A stretch of 8,668 nt of DNA from JBBDSV01 sp040904785. GTDB taxonomy: Bacteria > Actinomycetota > Nitriliruptoria > Nitriliruptorales > Nitriliruptoraceae. The translations under genes were made by a program, and so were the position numbers. Of this stretch, positions 1 to 5,955 are shown one piece after another; positions within the stretch are counted from its first letter, which is position 1, and each line of letters opens with the position of its first letter. The notes below the pieces were generated by a model that was given only the letters and a program-made list of their open reading frames with translations, had not been told where the DNA came from and did no database searches. The stretch is from the NCBI GenBank assembly GCA_040904785.1, contig JBBDSV010000031.1:1-8668 (forward strand). The letters run 5' to 3'.

Positions 1-1622
1 CCGACGCCGACCATGTACGCATCGCGTGCGACGAGACGACCACCGCCGATCACCTCGCGACCGTGCTCGCCGCCTTCGGCGTCGACGCCGGCCCGATCAC
101 CGCCACCGAGGCGCCGATCGCCGGGCTGCCGGCACGGACCGAATCGTGGCTCACCCACCCGGTGTTCCACGAGTACCGCTCCGAGACGGCGATGCTGCGC
201 TACCTGCGCCGGCTCGCCGACCGCGACTACGCGCTCGACCGCGGCATGATCCCGCTGGGTTCATGCACGATGAAACTCAACGCGACCACCGAACTCGAAC
301 CGATCACCTGGCCCGGGTTCGCCGCGCCGCATCCGTTCGCGCCGGCGGATCATGTGGCCGGCTATCAGGCGATGATCGCCGAACTCGAAGCCGAGCTCGC
401 CACGATGACCGGCTATGCCGCGGTCAGTGTCCAGCCAAACGCCGGTTCGCAGGGCGAGTTCGCCGGGCTGCTCGCCATCGCCGCCTACCACACCTCACGC
501 GGCGAGACCGAACGCGACATCTGCCTCATCCCGTCGAGCGCACACGGCACCAACGCCGCCAGCGCGGTCATGGCCGGCATGCGGGTCGTCGTCGTCGACG
601 CCAACGACGCCGGGGCGATCGACCGCGACGACCTGGCCGCCAAGCTCGCCGAGCACGCCGGGCGGATCGCGGCGATCATGATCACCTACCCGTCGACGCA
701 CGGCGTCTACGAGGACGGCATCGCCGAGGTCTGCGCGATGGTCCACGACGCCGGCGGGCAGGTCTACCTCGACGGCGCCAACCTCAACGCGCTGCTCGGC
801 GTCGCCTCGCCGGGACGCTTCGGCGGCGACGTCTCCCACCTGAACCTGCACAAGACGTTTTGCATCCCCCACGGTGGCGGTGGGCCGGGGGTCGGCCCGG
901 TCGCGGTCGCCGAACACCTCGTCGACTTCCTGCCGGCCCATCCGATGCACCCCGATCCGTCGCGACGTGACGGGCCGGTCGGGCCAGTGTCGGCCGCGCC
1001 CTACGGGTCGGCGTCGATCCTGCCGATCAGCTGGGCCTACATCCGGCTCATGGGGCCAGACGGGCTGACACGGGCCACCGAAGTCGCGGTGCTCGCCGCC
1101 AACTATGTCGCAGACCGCCTCGACGACCACTTCGGCGTGCTGTTCCGCGGCGCGCACGGCCGGGTCGCCCACGAATGCATCGTCGACGTGCGTCCGTTCA
1201 CCGCCACCGCCGGGGTGCGCGCCGAGGACGTCGCCAAGCGGCTGATCGACTACGGGTTCCACGCACCCACACTGAGCTTCCCGGTCGCCGGCACGCTCAT
1301 GATCGAACCGACCGAGAGCGAGGATCTGGCCGAACTCGACCGGTTCTGCGACGCGATGATCGCCATCCGTGCCGAGATCGGGCGCATCGAGGCCGGCGAA
1401 TGGCCCCACGACGACAACCCGCTCGTCAACGCGCCGCACCCGGCACACGCGCTCACCGGCGACTGGACCCACCCCTACGACCGGGAGGTGGCCGTCTATC
1501 CGACCGAACACACCCGGGCGGTGAAATACTGGCCGCCCGTCGCGCGTATCGACGGTGCCCACGGCGACCGCAACTTGGTGTGTGCCTGCCCGGCTCCCGA
1601 AGCGTTCGCGGAACGCTCGTGA
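1..1622 (+). CDS. gcvP: Glycine dehydrogenase (decarboxylating), P protein; 5' end outside window
   Basis: PLP-dependent P protein of the glycine cleavage system. It decarboxylates glycine and passes the aminomethyl group to the lipoyl arm of H protein. The reading frame is open from base 3 to the TGA at 1620-1622, giving 539 residues of a family that is usually about 950. The visible part is the linker plus the second (catalytic) half. Signatures include MIPLGSCTMKLNA, SSAHGTNAASA, THGVYEDGI and QVYLDGANLNA. The PLP-lysine motif NLHKTFCIPHGGGGPG has its Lys codon at 852-854. Further conserved stretches are SAAPYGSASILPISW, RVAHECIVDVRPF, LIDYGFHAPT, PVAGTLMIEPTESE and the long-form C-terminus KYWPPVARIDGAHGDRN. 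The sequence before position 63 (IACDETTTADHLATVLAAFG) matches the interdomain linker of one-chain GcvP, so this is not the short P2 subunit. Its stop overlaps gcvT by four bases. No damage is seen. Confidence 0.98.
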   Translation, partial: DADHVRIACDETTTADHLATVLAAFGVDAGPITATEAPIAGLPARTESWLTHPVFHEYRSETAMLRYLRRLADRDYALDRGMIPLGSCTMKLNATTELEPITWPGFAAPHPFAPADHVAGYQAMIAELEAELATMTGYAAVSVQPNAGSQGEFAGLLAIAAYHTSRGETERDICLIPSSAHGTNAASAVMAGMRVVVVDANDAGAIDRDDLAAKLAEHAGRIAAIMITYPSTHGVYEDGIAEVCAMVHDAGGQVYLDGANLNALLGVASPGRFGGDVSHLNLHKTFCIPHGGGGPGVGPVAVAEHLVDFLPAHPMHPDPSRRDGPVGPVSAAPYGSASILPISWAYIRLMGPDGLTRATEVAVLAANYVADRLDDHFGVLFRGAHGRVAHECIVDVRPFTATAGVRAEDVAKRLIDYGFHAPTLSFPVAGTLMIEPTESEDLAELDRFCDAMIAIRAEIGRIEAGEWPHDDNPLVNAPHPAHALTGDWTHPYDREVAVYPTEHTRAVKYWPPVARIDGAHGDRNLVCACPAPEAFAERS

Positions 1623-2689
1623 GGACGCCGCTGTGGGACGTCCACGTCGCCGCAGGGGCGACGATGACCGAGTTCGCCGGCTGGGACATGCCGGTGCGCT
1701 ACGGCAGCGAACTGGCCGAACACCATGCGGTGCGCACCGCTGCGGGCGTGTTCGACCTGAGCCACATGGGCGAACTCGAACTGACCGGTTCCGACGCAGC
1801 CGCGAGCCTCGACGCGGCCTGCGTCTCGCGACTGTCGGCGATCGAGGTCGGCCGGGCCAAGTACACGATGCTGTGCGACGCCGCCGGTGGCGTCCTCGAC
1901 GATGTCATCGTCTACCGGCAGGCCGACGAGCGGTGGCTGCTGGTCGCCAACGCCGCCAACACTGCCGTCGTGCATGCTGCGCTGACCGACACGCTTGTCG
2001 GCGACACCACTTTGACCGATCGTTCGCCAGATTTTGCACTGCTCGCGGTGCAGGGGCCCGACACCAACCGGCTCGTCGCGCCGCTGACCGACGCCGACCT
2101 CGCCGCGCTTCGGGCCTTCCGCGGCACGGCCGCGCAGGTGGCAGGACACGACGTGTGGCTCGCCCGCACCGGCTACACCGGCGAGGACGGCGTCGAGATC
2201 TACGCGCCCGCCGCCGCGGCGGCCGACCTGTGGCATGCGGTGGTTGCCGTCGGAGCGACTCCCGCCGGACTGGCGTGTCGTGACACCCTGCGGCTGGAGG
2301 CCGGCATGCCACTCTACGGCCACGAACTGTCGCGGCAGCGCACCCCGCAGGCCGCGGGCATGGGACGAATCGTCGATCTCGACCACGCCTTCGTTGGTCG
2401 TGACGCGCTCGCTGCCGCCGGGCCGCCGACCGAAGTGCTGGTCGGGCTGGTGGCCGACGGACGCCGTGCGCCGCGCGCCGGCAACGCCGTCATCACGCCC
2501 GGGGCCACGCGCATCGGCGAGGTCACCAGCGGCGCGCTGTCACCCACACTTGGCCATCCCATCGCCATGGCATACGTCGCCGCCGACCATGCGGACACTG
2601 GTACGCGGCTGCAGGTCGACGTGCGCGGCACGGCGGCCACCGTCGATGTCGTCGACCTGCCGTTCTATCGGCGCGCCAAGCGTTCCTGA
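1619..2689 (+). CDS. gcvT: Aminomethyltransferase, T protein of glycine cleavage system
   Basis: Tetrahydrofolate-dependent T protein. It releases ammonia from the aminomethyl-lipoyl H protein and forms 5,10-methylene-THF. The start is GTG 1619-1621, overlapping the gcvP stop as GTGA. The frame is open far upstream (to 1175), but homology begins exactly at (M)RTPLWDVHVAAGA. The protein is 356 aa, the normal family size. Recognisable motifs are FAGWDMPVRYGS, EHHAVRTAAGVFDLSHMGE, GGVLDDVIVYR (the Asp pair at residues 94-95, one of which is the catalytic Asp of the family), AVQGPDT, RTGYTGEDGVEIY, CRDTLRLEAGMPLYGHE and TSGALSPTLGHPIAMAYV. No good Shine-Dalgarno precedes the GTG, so translation is probably coupled to gcvP. 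The order P then T, without gcvH between them, is all that can be said of the operon. Confidence 0.97.
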   Translation: MRTPLWDVHVAAGATMTEFAGWDMPVRYGSELAEHHAVRTAAGVFDLSHMGELELTGSDAAASLDAACVSRLSAIEVGRAKYTMLCDAAGGVLDDVIVYRQADERWLLVANAANTAVVHAALTDTLVGDTTLTDRSPDFALLAVQGPDTNRLVAPLTDADLAALRAFRGTAAQVAGHDVWLARTGYTGEDGVEIYAPAAAAADLWHAVVAVGATPAGLACRDTLRLEAGMPLYGHELSRQRTPQAAGMGRIVDLDHAFVGRDALAAAGPPTEVLVGLVADGRRAPRAGNAVITPGATRIGEVTSGALSPTLGHPIAMAYVAADHADTGTRLQVDVRGTAATVDVVDLPFYRRAKRS

Positions 2690-2697
2690 CCGCGGCC

Positions 2698-2727
2698 GGT
2701 GGCCGGTGCGTTCGTGCCGGGGCCACC
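2698..2727 (+). terminator. GC-rich hairpin after gcvT
   Basis: GGTGGCC (2698-2704) pairs with GGCCACC (2721-2727), and an inner GG/CC pair sits before a 10-nt loop with a 2-nt bulge. It lies 9 nt after the gcvT stop. No U-tract follows, so it would be a non-canonical terminator; it could instead be a leader structure upstream of the HIT gene. Confidence 0.4.
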
Positions 2728-2729
2728 AC

Positions 2730-2760
2730 TACGCTTGGAGCAGCGGTCGAACCAGGGGAG
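2730..2760 (+). promoter_or_regulatory. Likely -10 box and RBS of the HIT gene
   Basis: TACGCT (2730-2735) fits the actinobacterial TAnnnT -10 pattern. No clear -35 is visible at 17-18 nt. A strong Shine-Dalgarno AGGGGAG (2754-2760) lies 6 nt before the ATG at 2767 and fixes that start. The expected transcript start is near 2742, leaving a leader of about 25 nt. Confidence 0.45.
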
Positions 2761-2766
2761 TCACCT

Positions 2767-3195
2767 ATGCCCAGCGTGTTCACGCGCATCATCGACGGGG
2801 AGCTGCCCGGACGGTTCGTCTGGAAGGACGCCGTCGCGGTCGCGTTCTTGTCGATCAACCCGATCACGCCCGGCCACACCCTCGTCGTCCCGCGGGTCGA
2901 AGTCGACCATTGGCTCGACCTCGACACCGACACGTGGGCGCACTGCTCGGTCGTGGCCAAGCACGTCGGCGCCGGTATCAAGCGGGCGTTCACACCGCCG
3001 CGCATCGGACAGATGATCGCCGGGTTCGAGGTGCCGCACGCCCACATCCACGTGCTGGCGATCACCGGCGAAGGCGAACTGAGCTTCAAGCTCGCCGACC
3101 CGAATCCGGATCCGAAAGCTCTCGACGACGCGGTCGCCCGCATCTCGGCGTCGCTGGTGGCGCTCGGACACGGCGAATTCGTGCCGGGCGCCTGA
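2767..3195 (+). CDS. HIT-family (histidine triad) nucleotide-binding hydrolase
   Basis: This 142-aa protein is the normal length of a stand-alone HIT domain. These enzymes hydrolyse nucleoside phosphoramidates or dinucleotides and are cytosolic. The family hallmarks are visible: FTRIIDGELPGRFVWKD at the N-terminus, then FLSINPITPGHTLVVPR (residues 28-43). The catalytic triad PHAHIHVLAI has His91, His93 and His95 in the H-x-H-x-H arrangement. The tail from about residue 102 is a charged helical segment. A strong AGGGGAG RBS supports the ATG. It has its own promoter-like -10 box after gcvT and ends 5 nt before the stop of the convergent flavodoxin-domain gene. The exact substrate and HIT branch (Hint or Fhit-like) cannot be decided from the sequence. 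Confidence 0.95.
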   Translation: MPSVFTRIIDGELPGRFVWKDAVAVAFLSINPITPGHTLVVPRVEVDHWLDLDTDTWAHCSVVAKHVGAGIKRAFTPPRIGQMIAGFEVPHAHIHVLAITGEGELSFKLADPNPDPKALDDAVARISASLVALGHGEFVPGA

Positions 3196-3200
3196 ACCGG

Positions 3201-3701
3201 TCAGCGTGCCGGTCGATCGGCCAACGCGTCGGCGATGCTGTTGGCCCAGTCGCGGATCGCGTCCCAGTCGCGGTCGTCGCGGTCTGCGACCTTCAGCGCG
3301 CGCATCACCGCCCGTTCGGCCATCCCCAGTCGTCGCCGTTCAACCCGTCCGGCGAACACCTGGTGGTCTCGCGCTCCTGTCGCCTCGGCCAGTGCGACCG
3401 CGTCGACCGGCAGTTCGTCCGGCTTCGGTGGGTCACCGATGGGACCACTCGAGAACAGCCAGACGTCACGGTTGGCGAGTTCATCAGCGAAGCGGGTGAC
3501 GAACCCACGGGCGGGTTCCAACCACCGGCCGATGTAGACGGCGCTGCCGAGCACGACCGCGTCAATGCCATCAAGTGATCGAACCGATTGGGGCGCGCTC
3601 CGGGCGACGTCGAGGCCGCGTTTGTCGAGGACTGCGGCGATTCGGTCAGCGATCTCATCGGTCGCGCCATGCCGGCTGGAACAGGCGAGTAGAACACGCA
3701 C
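3201..3701 (-). CDS. Flavodoxin-domain protein (HemG-like fold)
   Basis: The 166-aa product begins at GTG 3699-3701 with V-R-V-L-L-A-C-S-S-R-H-G-A-T, a typical first beta strand and FMN phosphate-binding loop of flavodoxins. GGAG at 3711-3714, 9 nt upstream, supports this start. The frame is open to 3821, but the extra residues are low-complexity and overlap the divergent promoter, so I reject the longer form. Other fold features are GIDAVVLGSAVYIGRWLEPA (about residues 45-65) and NRDVWLFSSGPIG, with a terminal helix DWDAIRDWANSIADAL. The family includes menaquinone-dependent protoporphyrinogen oxidase (HemG), but similarity here is only at domain level and no haem gene is nearby, so I give no symbol. 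The likely role is an FMN-dependent redox step in the cytosol. Confidence 0.88.
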   Translation of the reverse strand: MRVLLACSSRHGATDEIADRIAAVLDKRGLDVARSAPQSVRSLDGIDAVVLGSAVYIGRWLEPARGFVTRFADELANRDVWLFSSGPIGDPPKPDELPVDAVALAEATGARDHQVFAGRVERRRLGMAERAVMRALKVADRDDRDWDAIRDWANSIADALADRPAR

Positions 3702-3726
3702 GACGCCGGTCTCCGTGAGGTGATGT

Positions 3727-3738
3727 CCACGATCGTGG
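3727..3738. repeat. 12-bp perfect palindrome upstream of flavodoxin-domain gene
   Basis: CCACGATCGTGG is its own reverse complement and ends 25 nt upstream of the proposed GTG at 3701, where an operator could sit. GATC-centred palindromes are not rare in GC-rich DNA, so chance is possible. Confidence 0.3.
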
Positions 3739-3810
3739 GCGCTGCCGCCGGCGGCCGCCAGGGGCGAGAGACCACCGGCGCAGGTCGAACGTCCCGACGA
3801 TGCCAACCCC

Positions 3811-3840
3811 TTGACAGGCAAGTAAGAACTTGCCTATTGT
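3811..3840 (+). promoter_or_regulatory. Sigma-70-type promoter of the ArsR-type/VOC operon
   Basis: A perfect -35 TTGACA (3811-3816) and a -10 TATTGT (3835-3840) are separated by 18 nt. The expected transcript start, about 7 nt beyond the -10, coincides with the GTG start codon at 3847. No Shine-Dalgarno is present, which points to a leaderless mRNA. Confidence 0.85.
3816..3835. promoter_or_regulatory. Operator: 8-bp perfect inverted repeat inside the promoter spacer
   Basis: AGGCAAGT (3816-3823), a 4-nt centre AAGA, and ACTTGCCT (3828-3835) form a perfect palindrome that fills the interval from the last base of the -35 to the first base of the -10. A dimeric repressor bound here would exclude RNA polymerase. 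The obvious candidate is the ArsR-type protein encoded 12 nt downstream. Confidence 0.8.
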
Positions 3841-3846
3841 CCGGGT

Positions 3847-4166
3847 GTGACCGACATCTACAAGGCGATCGCCGACGCGACGCGCCGAGCGATCCTCGAC
3901 GAACTTGTCGATCGCGATGGCCAGACGCTGTTCGAACTGTGCGCGCGCCTGGCCATGCGCCACGGCATCGCGTCGAGCCGGCAGGCGATCTCGCAGCATC
4001 TCGATGTGCTCGCCGACGCCGGACTGGTGCACACGCGCCGGGTCGGGCGAACCAAGGTGCACTACCGCGACATCCGGCCGCTCGAAGAGATCGTCACCCG
4101 ATGGCCCGCCGACAGCCCCACCGAGACGCCCGACGATGCCGCGGGCCAAGGCACCGAGGAGCAGCC

Positions 4167-4170
<4 letters not shown>
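3847..4170 (+). CDS. ArsR-type winged-helix repressor, partner of VOC protein
   Basis: A 107-aa regulator of the ArsR/SmtB fold starts at GTG 3847. The core is DIYKAIADATRRAILDEL (residues 3-20). The recognition region SSRQAISQHLDVLADAGLV lies at about residues 43-61, followed by the wing TRRVGRTKVHYRD (63-75). The tail after about residue 86 is acidic and probably disordered. The metal-sensing ELCVCDL motif of true ArsR is not present: only one Cys (residue 32, in FELCARL) remains, so metal sensing is unlikely. Its ATGA overlap with the VOC gene and the palindrome in its own promoter indicate an autoregulated two-gene operon. This regulator-VOC pairing recurs in actinobacteria; the inducer is unknown. 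Confidence 0.93.
4156..4161 (+). promoter_or_regulatory. RBS of VOC gene inside the regulator's coding end
   Basis: GAGGAG sits 5 nt before ATG 4167. It gives the VOC gene its own strong ribosome binding site although the upstream gene seems to be leaderless. Confidence 0.7.
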
Positions 4171-4550
<380 letters not shown>

Positions 4551-4566
4551 CCGTTCGCTCGAGGTC

Positions 4567-5049
4567 TTACTCGCGGCCGTGGCCCGAAACCGCGGCGACG
4601 AATCCCGGGTGCACGCCGAGCAAGCGGACGTGGGTGCCGCCGTTCACCGGTTGGCCGTCCACGAACGACCGGTAGGCGCGAACCCACGCGGCAATCCCGG
4701 CGATCGTGAGCAACACGAATGGCCACGTCGGCCAGGTCGCGTCCGTCAGTCCCGTCGTGATCCAGCCGAGGCCGCCGGCGAGCAATGCCACCATGCCCAG
4801 TCCCCGTCGCGCATCGAACCGTTCGACGACGGGTCGAACCACGGGGACACGACCTTCGACCCGGGTCGGTGCCAGCGCGTTGGCAACGAGGAAGGGGATC
4901 ACGCCCACGAGCAGCAGGACCCACGACCACGGCGGCAGCGCGTTGAACTGGACCGCCACAGTGCCGTCGGCCTCTTGGCCGGTCACGGCGCACACCGGCG
5001 GTAACTCGCCGCGTTCGATCACGTCGCGCGGAATCGTCACCTGTGCCAT
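4567..5049 (-). CDS. Small membrane protein with cytosolic Cys-containing N-terminus, function unknown
   Basis: A 160-aa protein starts at ATG 5047-5049, supported by an AAAAAGGGG ribosome binding site at 5056-5064. The frame stays open to 5208, but the upstream codons cover the promoter. Residues 1-40 are hydrophilic and contain LPPVCAVTGQEADG followed by PPWSW, a pattern I recognise from uncharacterised proteins in which a short Cys segment precedes a membrane domain. Three hydrophobic segments follow at about 41-60 (WSWVLLLVGVIPFLVANALA), 84-101 and 107-124. A charged loop (residues 61-83) separates the first two. Only one Cys is present, so a zinc site within one chain is unlikely. It is divergent from the DUF1801 gene and convergent with the VOC gene (16 nt between stops). 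The function is unknown. Confidence 0.8.
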   Translation of the reverse strand: MAQVTIPRDVIERGELPPVCAVTGQEADGTVAVQFNALPPWSWVLLLVGVIPFLVANALAPTRVEGRVPVVRPVVERFDARRGLGMVALLAGGLGWITTGLTDATWPTWPFVLLTIAGIAAWVRAYRSFVDGQPVNGGTHVRLLGVHPGFVAAVSGHGRE

Positions 5050-5055
5050 CGCACA

Positions 5056-5078
5056 CCCCTTTTTGTGAGCGTAGCTAC
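5056..5078 (-). promoter_or_regulatory. Promoter and RBS of the membrane protein gene
   Basis: Reading the minus strand, TACGCT (5073-5068) fits a -10 box and is followed by the purine-rich RBS AAAAAGGGG (5064-5056) before ATG 5049. GTAGCTAC (5071-5078), an 8-bp palindrome, overlaps the -10 and could be an operator half. Confidence 0.45.
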
Positions 5079-5155
5079 CCCGCGAGATGGGCTGCGTCAC
5101 CGTGCGGGGACCTTGGTTGTCGGGCATCGAGGCACGACACGATGGCGGTTGCTGC

Positions 5156-5204
5156 GTGCGATCGCACCCGGCGGGGTAGCGTCGCCGACGTGACGTGAGG
5201 GGGA
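5156..5204 (+). promoter_or_regulatory. Palindrome, -10 and RBS upstream of DUF1801 gene
   Basis: GTGCGATCGCAC (5156-5167) is a perfect 12-bp palindrome in the -35 zone of a TAGCGT -10 box (5177-5182). GAGGGGGA (5197-5204) is the RBS for ATG 5211. The palindrome might be an operator; no regulator is evident beside it. Confidence 0.4.
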
Positions 5205-5210
5205 CCACCG

Positions 5211-5642
5211 ATGGCTGATCACGGCGACCGCAAGACCCGGCCGAATTCGGCCGACGTCGCCGCGTTTCTCGATGCGGTCGACGATGGACGTCGCCGCGAG
5301 GATGCCCGCGCCGTCCTCGAGATCATGCGTCGCATCAGCGGTGCGGAGCCACAGATGTGGGGTGGCTCGATCATCGGTCTCGGCCACCAGCCCTACACGA
5401 CGTCGGACGGCAAGCAACGTGATTGGTTCGCCATCGGGCTGTCACCCCGCAAGGCGGCGTTGACGCTCTATGGGCTGACCTATTACGGCACCAACGCCGA
5501 GCTGCTCGAACGGCTCGGCAAGCACACGACCGGCAAAGGCTGTCTGTACGTCAAGCGGCTCGAGGATGTCGACGGTGAGGTGCTCGAAGAACTCATCACG
5601 CACGCCTGGCAAACCAACCATGTCGACGAGGACGTGTCGTAA
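5211..5642 (+). CDS. DUF1801 (YdhG-like) domain protein
   Basis: A 143-aa protein of the DUF1801 family, identified by SADVAAFLDAVDDGRRREDARAVLEIMRR near the N-terminus, EPQMWGGSIIGLG (residues 46-58), DWFAIGLSPRKAALTLY (71-87) and GKGCLYVKRLEDVD (108-121). Members are small cytosolic alpha/beta proteins of unknown biochemical role, often annotated only by the domain. The ATG is supported by GAGGGGGA six nucleotides upstream. It is divergent from the membrane protein, with its own promoter-like elements. It ends just before the accessory region, so it probably marks the left edge of the conserved chromosome there. Confidence 0.93.
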   Translation: MADHGDRKTRPNSADVAAFLDAVDDGRRREDARAVLEIMRRISGAEPQMWGGSIIGLGHQPYTTSDGKQRDWFAIGLSPRKAALTLYGLTYYGTNAELLERLGKHTTGKGCLYVKRLEDVDGEVLEELITHAWQTNHVDEDVS

Positions 5643-5696
5643 TCAACCGCAGGACGGTGTGGTGTGTTTCCCTGCACTTCGCCACGGCCGATCACG
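5643..5696. other. Short gap between DUF1801 stop and ABC remnant
   Basis: I see no gene or clear terminator here. On the minus strand it continues both frames of the broken ABC ATPase, but without recognisable family sequence, so the ATPase homology has been cut off around 5697. It belongs to the 313-base gene-free interval 5643-5955, which otherwise holds the remnant and its palindrome. Confidence 0.5.
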
Positions 5697-5833
5697 TTGG
5701 GTGGTCTCGCCGACGCCGTTGGTCCCAGCACCCCGTAGACCGCGCCAACGGGAACGTCGAGGGCGCGTCCGTCGACCGCACGGGTGGCACCGAAGTGCGT
5801 GACGAGCCCGGTGGCGACGATGGCAGCGTTCAC
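5697..5833 (-). pseudogene. N-terminal remnant of a DrrA-type ABC transporter ATPase
   Basis: Starting at GTG 5831-5833 the minus strand reads V-N-A-A-I-V-A-T-G-L-V-T-H-F-G-A-T-R-A-V-D-G, then LDVPVGAVYGVLGP. This is the N-terminus of drug-exporter ABC ATPases (DrrA/NatA-like). At the Walker A motif one base is missing from the proline codon near 5720. Joining the two frames gives GPNGVGETT, that is GPNGAGKTT with the catalytic Lys changed to Glu. Recognisable sequence ends about 5697, and Q-loop, signature and Walker B are absent. The start still has a good RBS (GGAGAA, 5839-5844) and an operator-like palindrome upstream. It is a decayed gene fragment, not a functional transporter. The cognate permease and regulator are not in the window. 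Confidence 0.75.
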
Positions 5834-5852
5834 GCGGCTTCTCCGGCAGTGA

Positions 5853-5877
5853 GCAATCGCGTAGTGGACGCGATTGC
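5853..5877. promoter_or_regulatory. Operator-like perfect inverted repeat upstream of ABC remnant
   Basis: GCAATCGCG (5853-5861), 7 nt, then CGCGATTGC (5869-5877): perfect 9-bp arms, 20 nt upstream of the remnant's GTG on the minus strand. Size and position fit a TetR-type operator, the common regulator class for DrrA-like exporters. No TetR gene is nearby. Confidence 0.6.
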
Positions 5878-5955
5878 GTCCGAGATTGCGCATCGACGGG
5901 CCATGTTCGAGGCGAGGGCATGTGGCCAGAGGTCGACGAATCTCTCGGCCCGCGT

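Noticed and set aside
26..970. Long open frame in +2 rich in Arg and Pro
   Set aside because: Shadow of gcvP: composition is Arg/Pro/Ala noise from GC-rich codons, and the overlapping frame is unmistakable GcvP.
495..2386. Long minus-strand open frames opposite gcvP and gcvT
   Set aside because: Antisense shadows of GC-rich genes; no domain recognisable and no RBS.
2235..3578. 447-codon plus frame across gcvT end, HIT and flavodoxin genes
   Set aside because: It spans three well supported genes in other frames and has low-complexity Arg/Pro-rich sequence.
3702..3821. N-terminal extension of the flavodoxin-domain protein
   Set aside because: It would place coding sequence over the ArsR-type promoter and operator, adds no family sequence, and a better start with GGAG exists at 3701.
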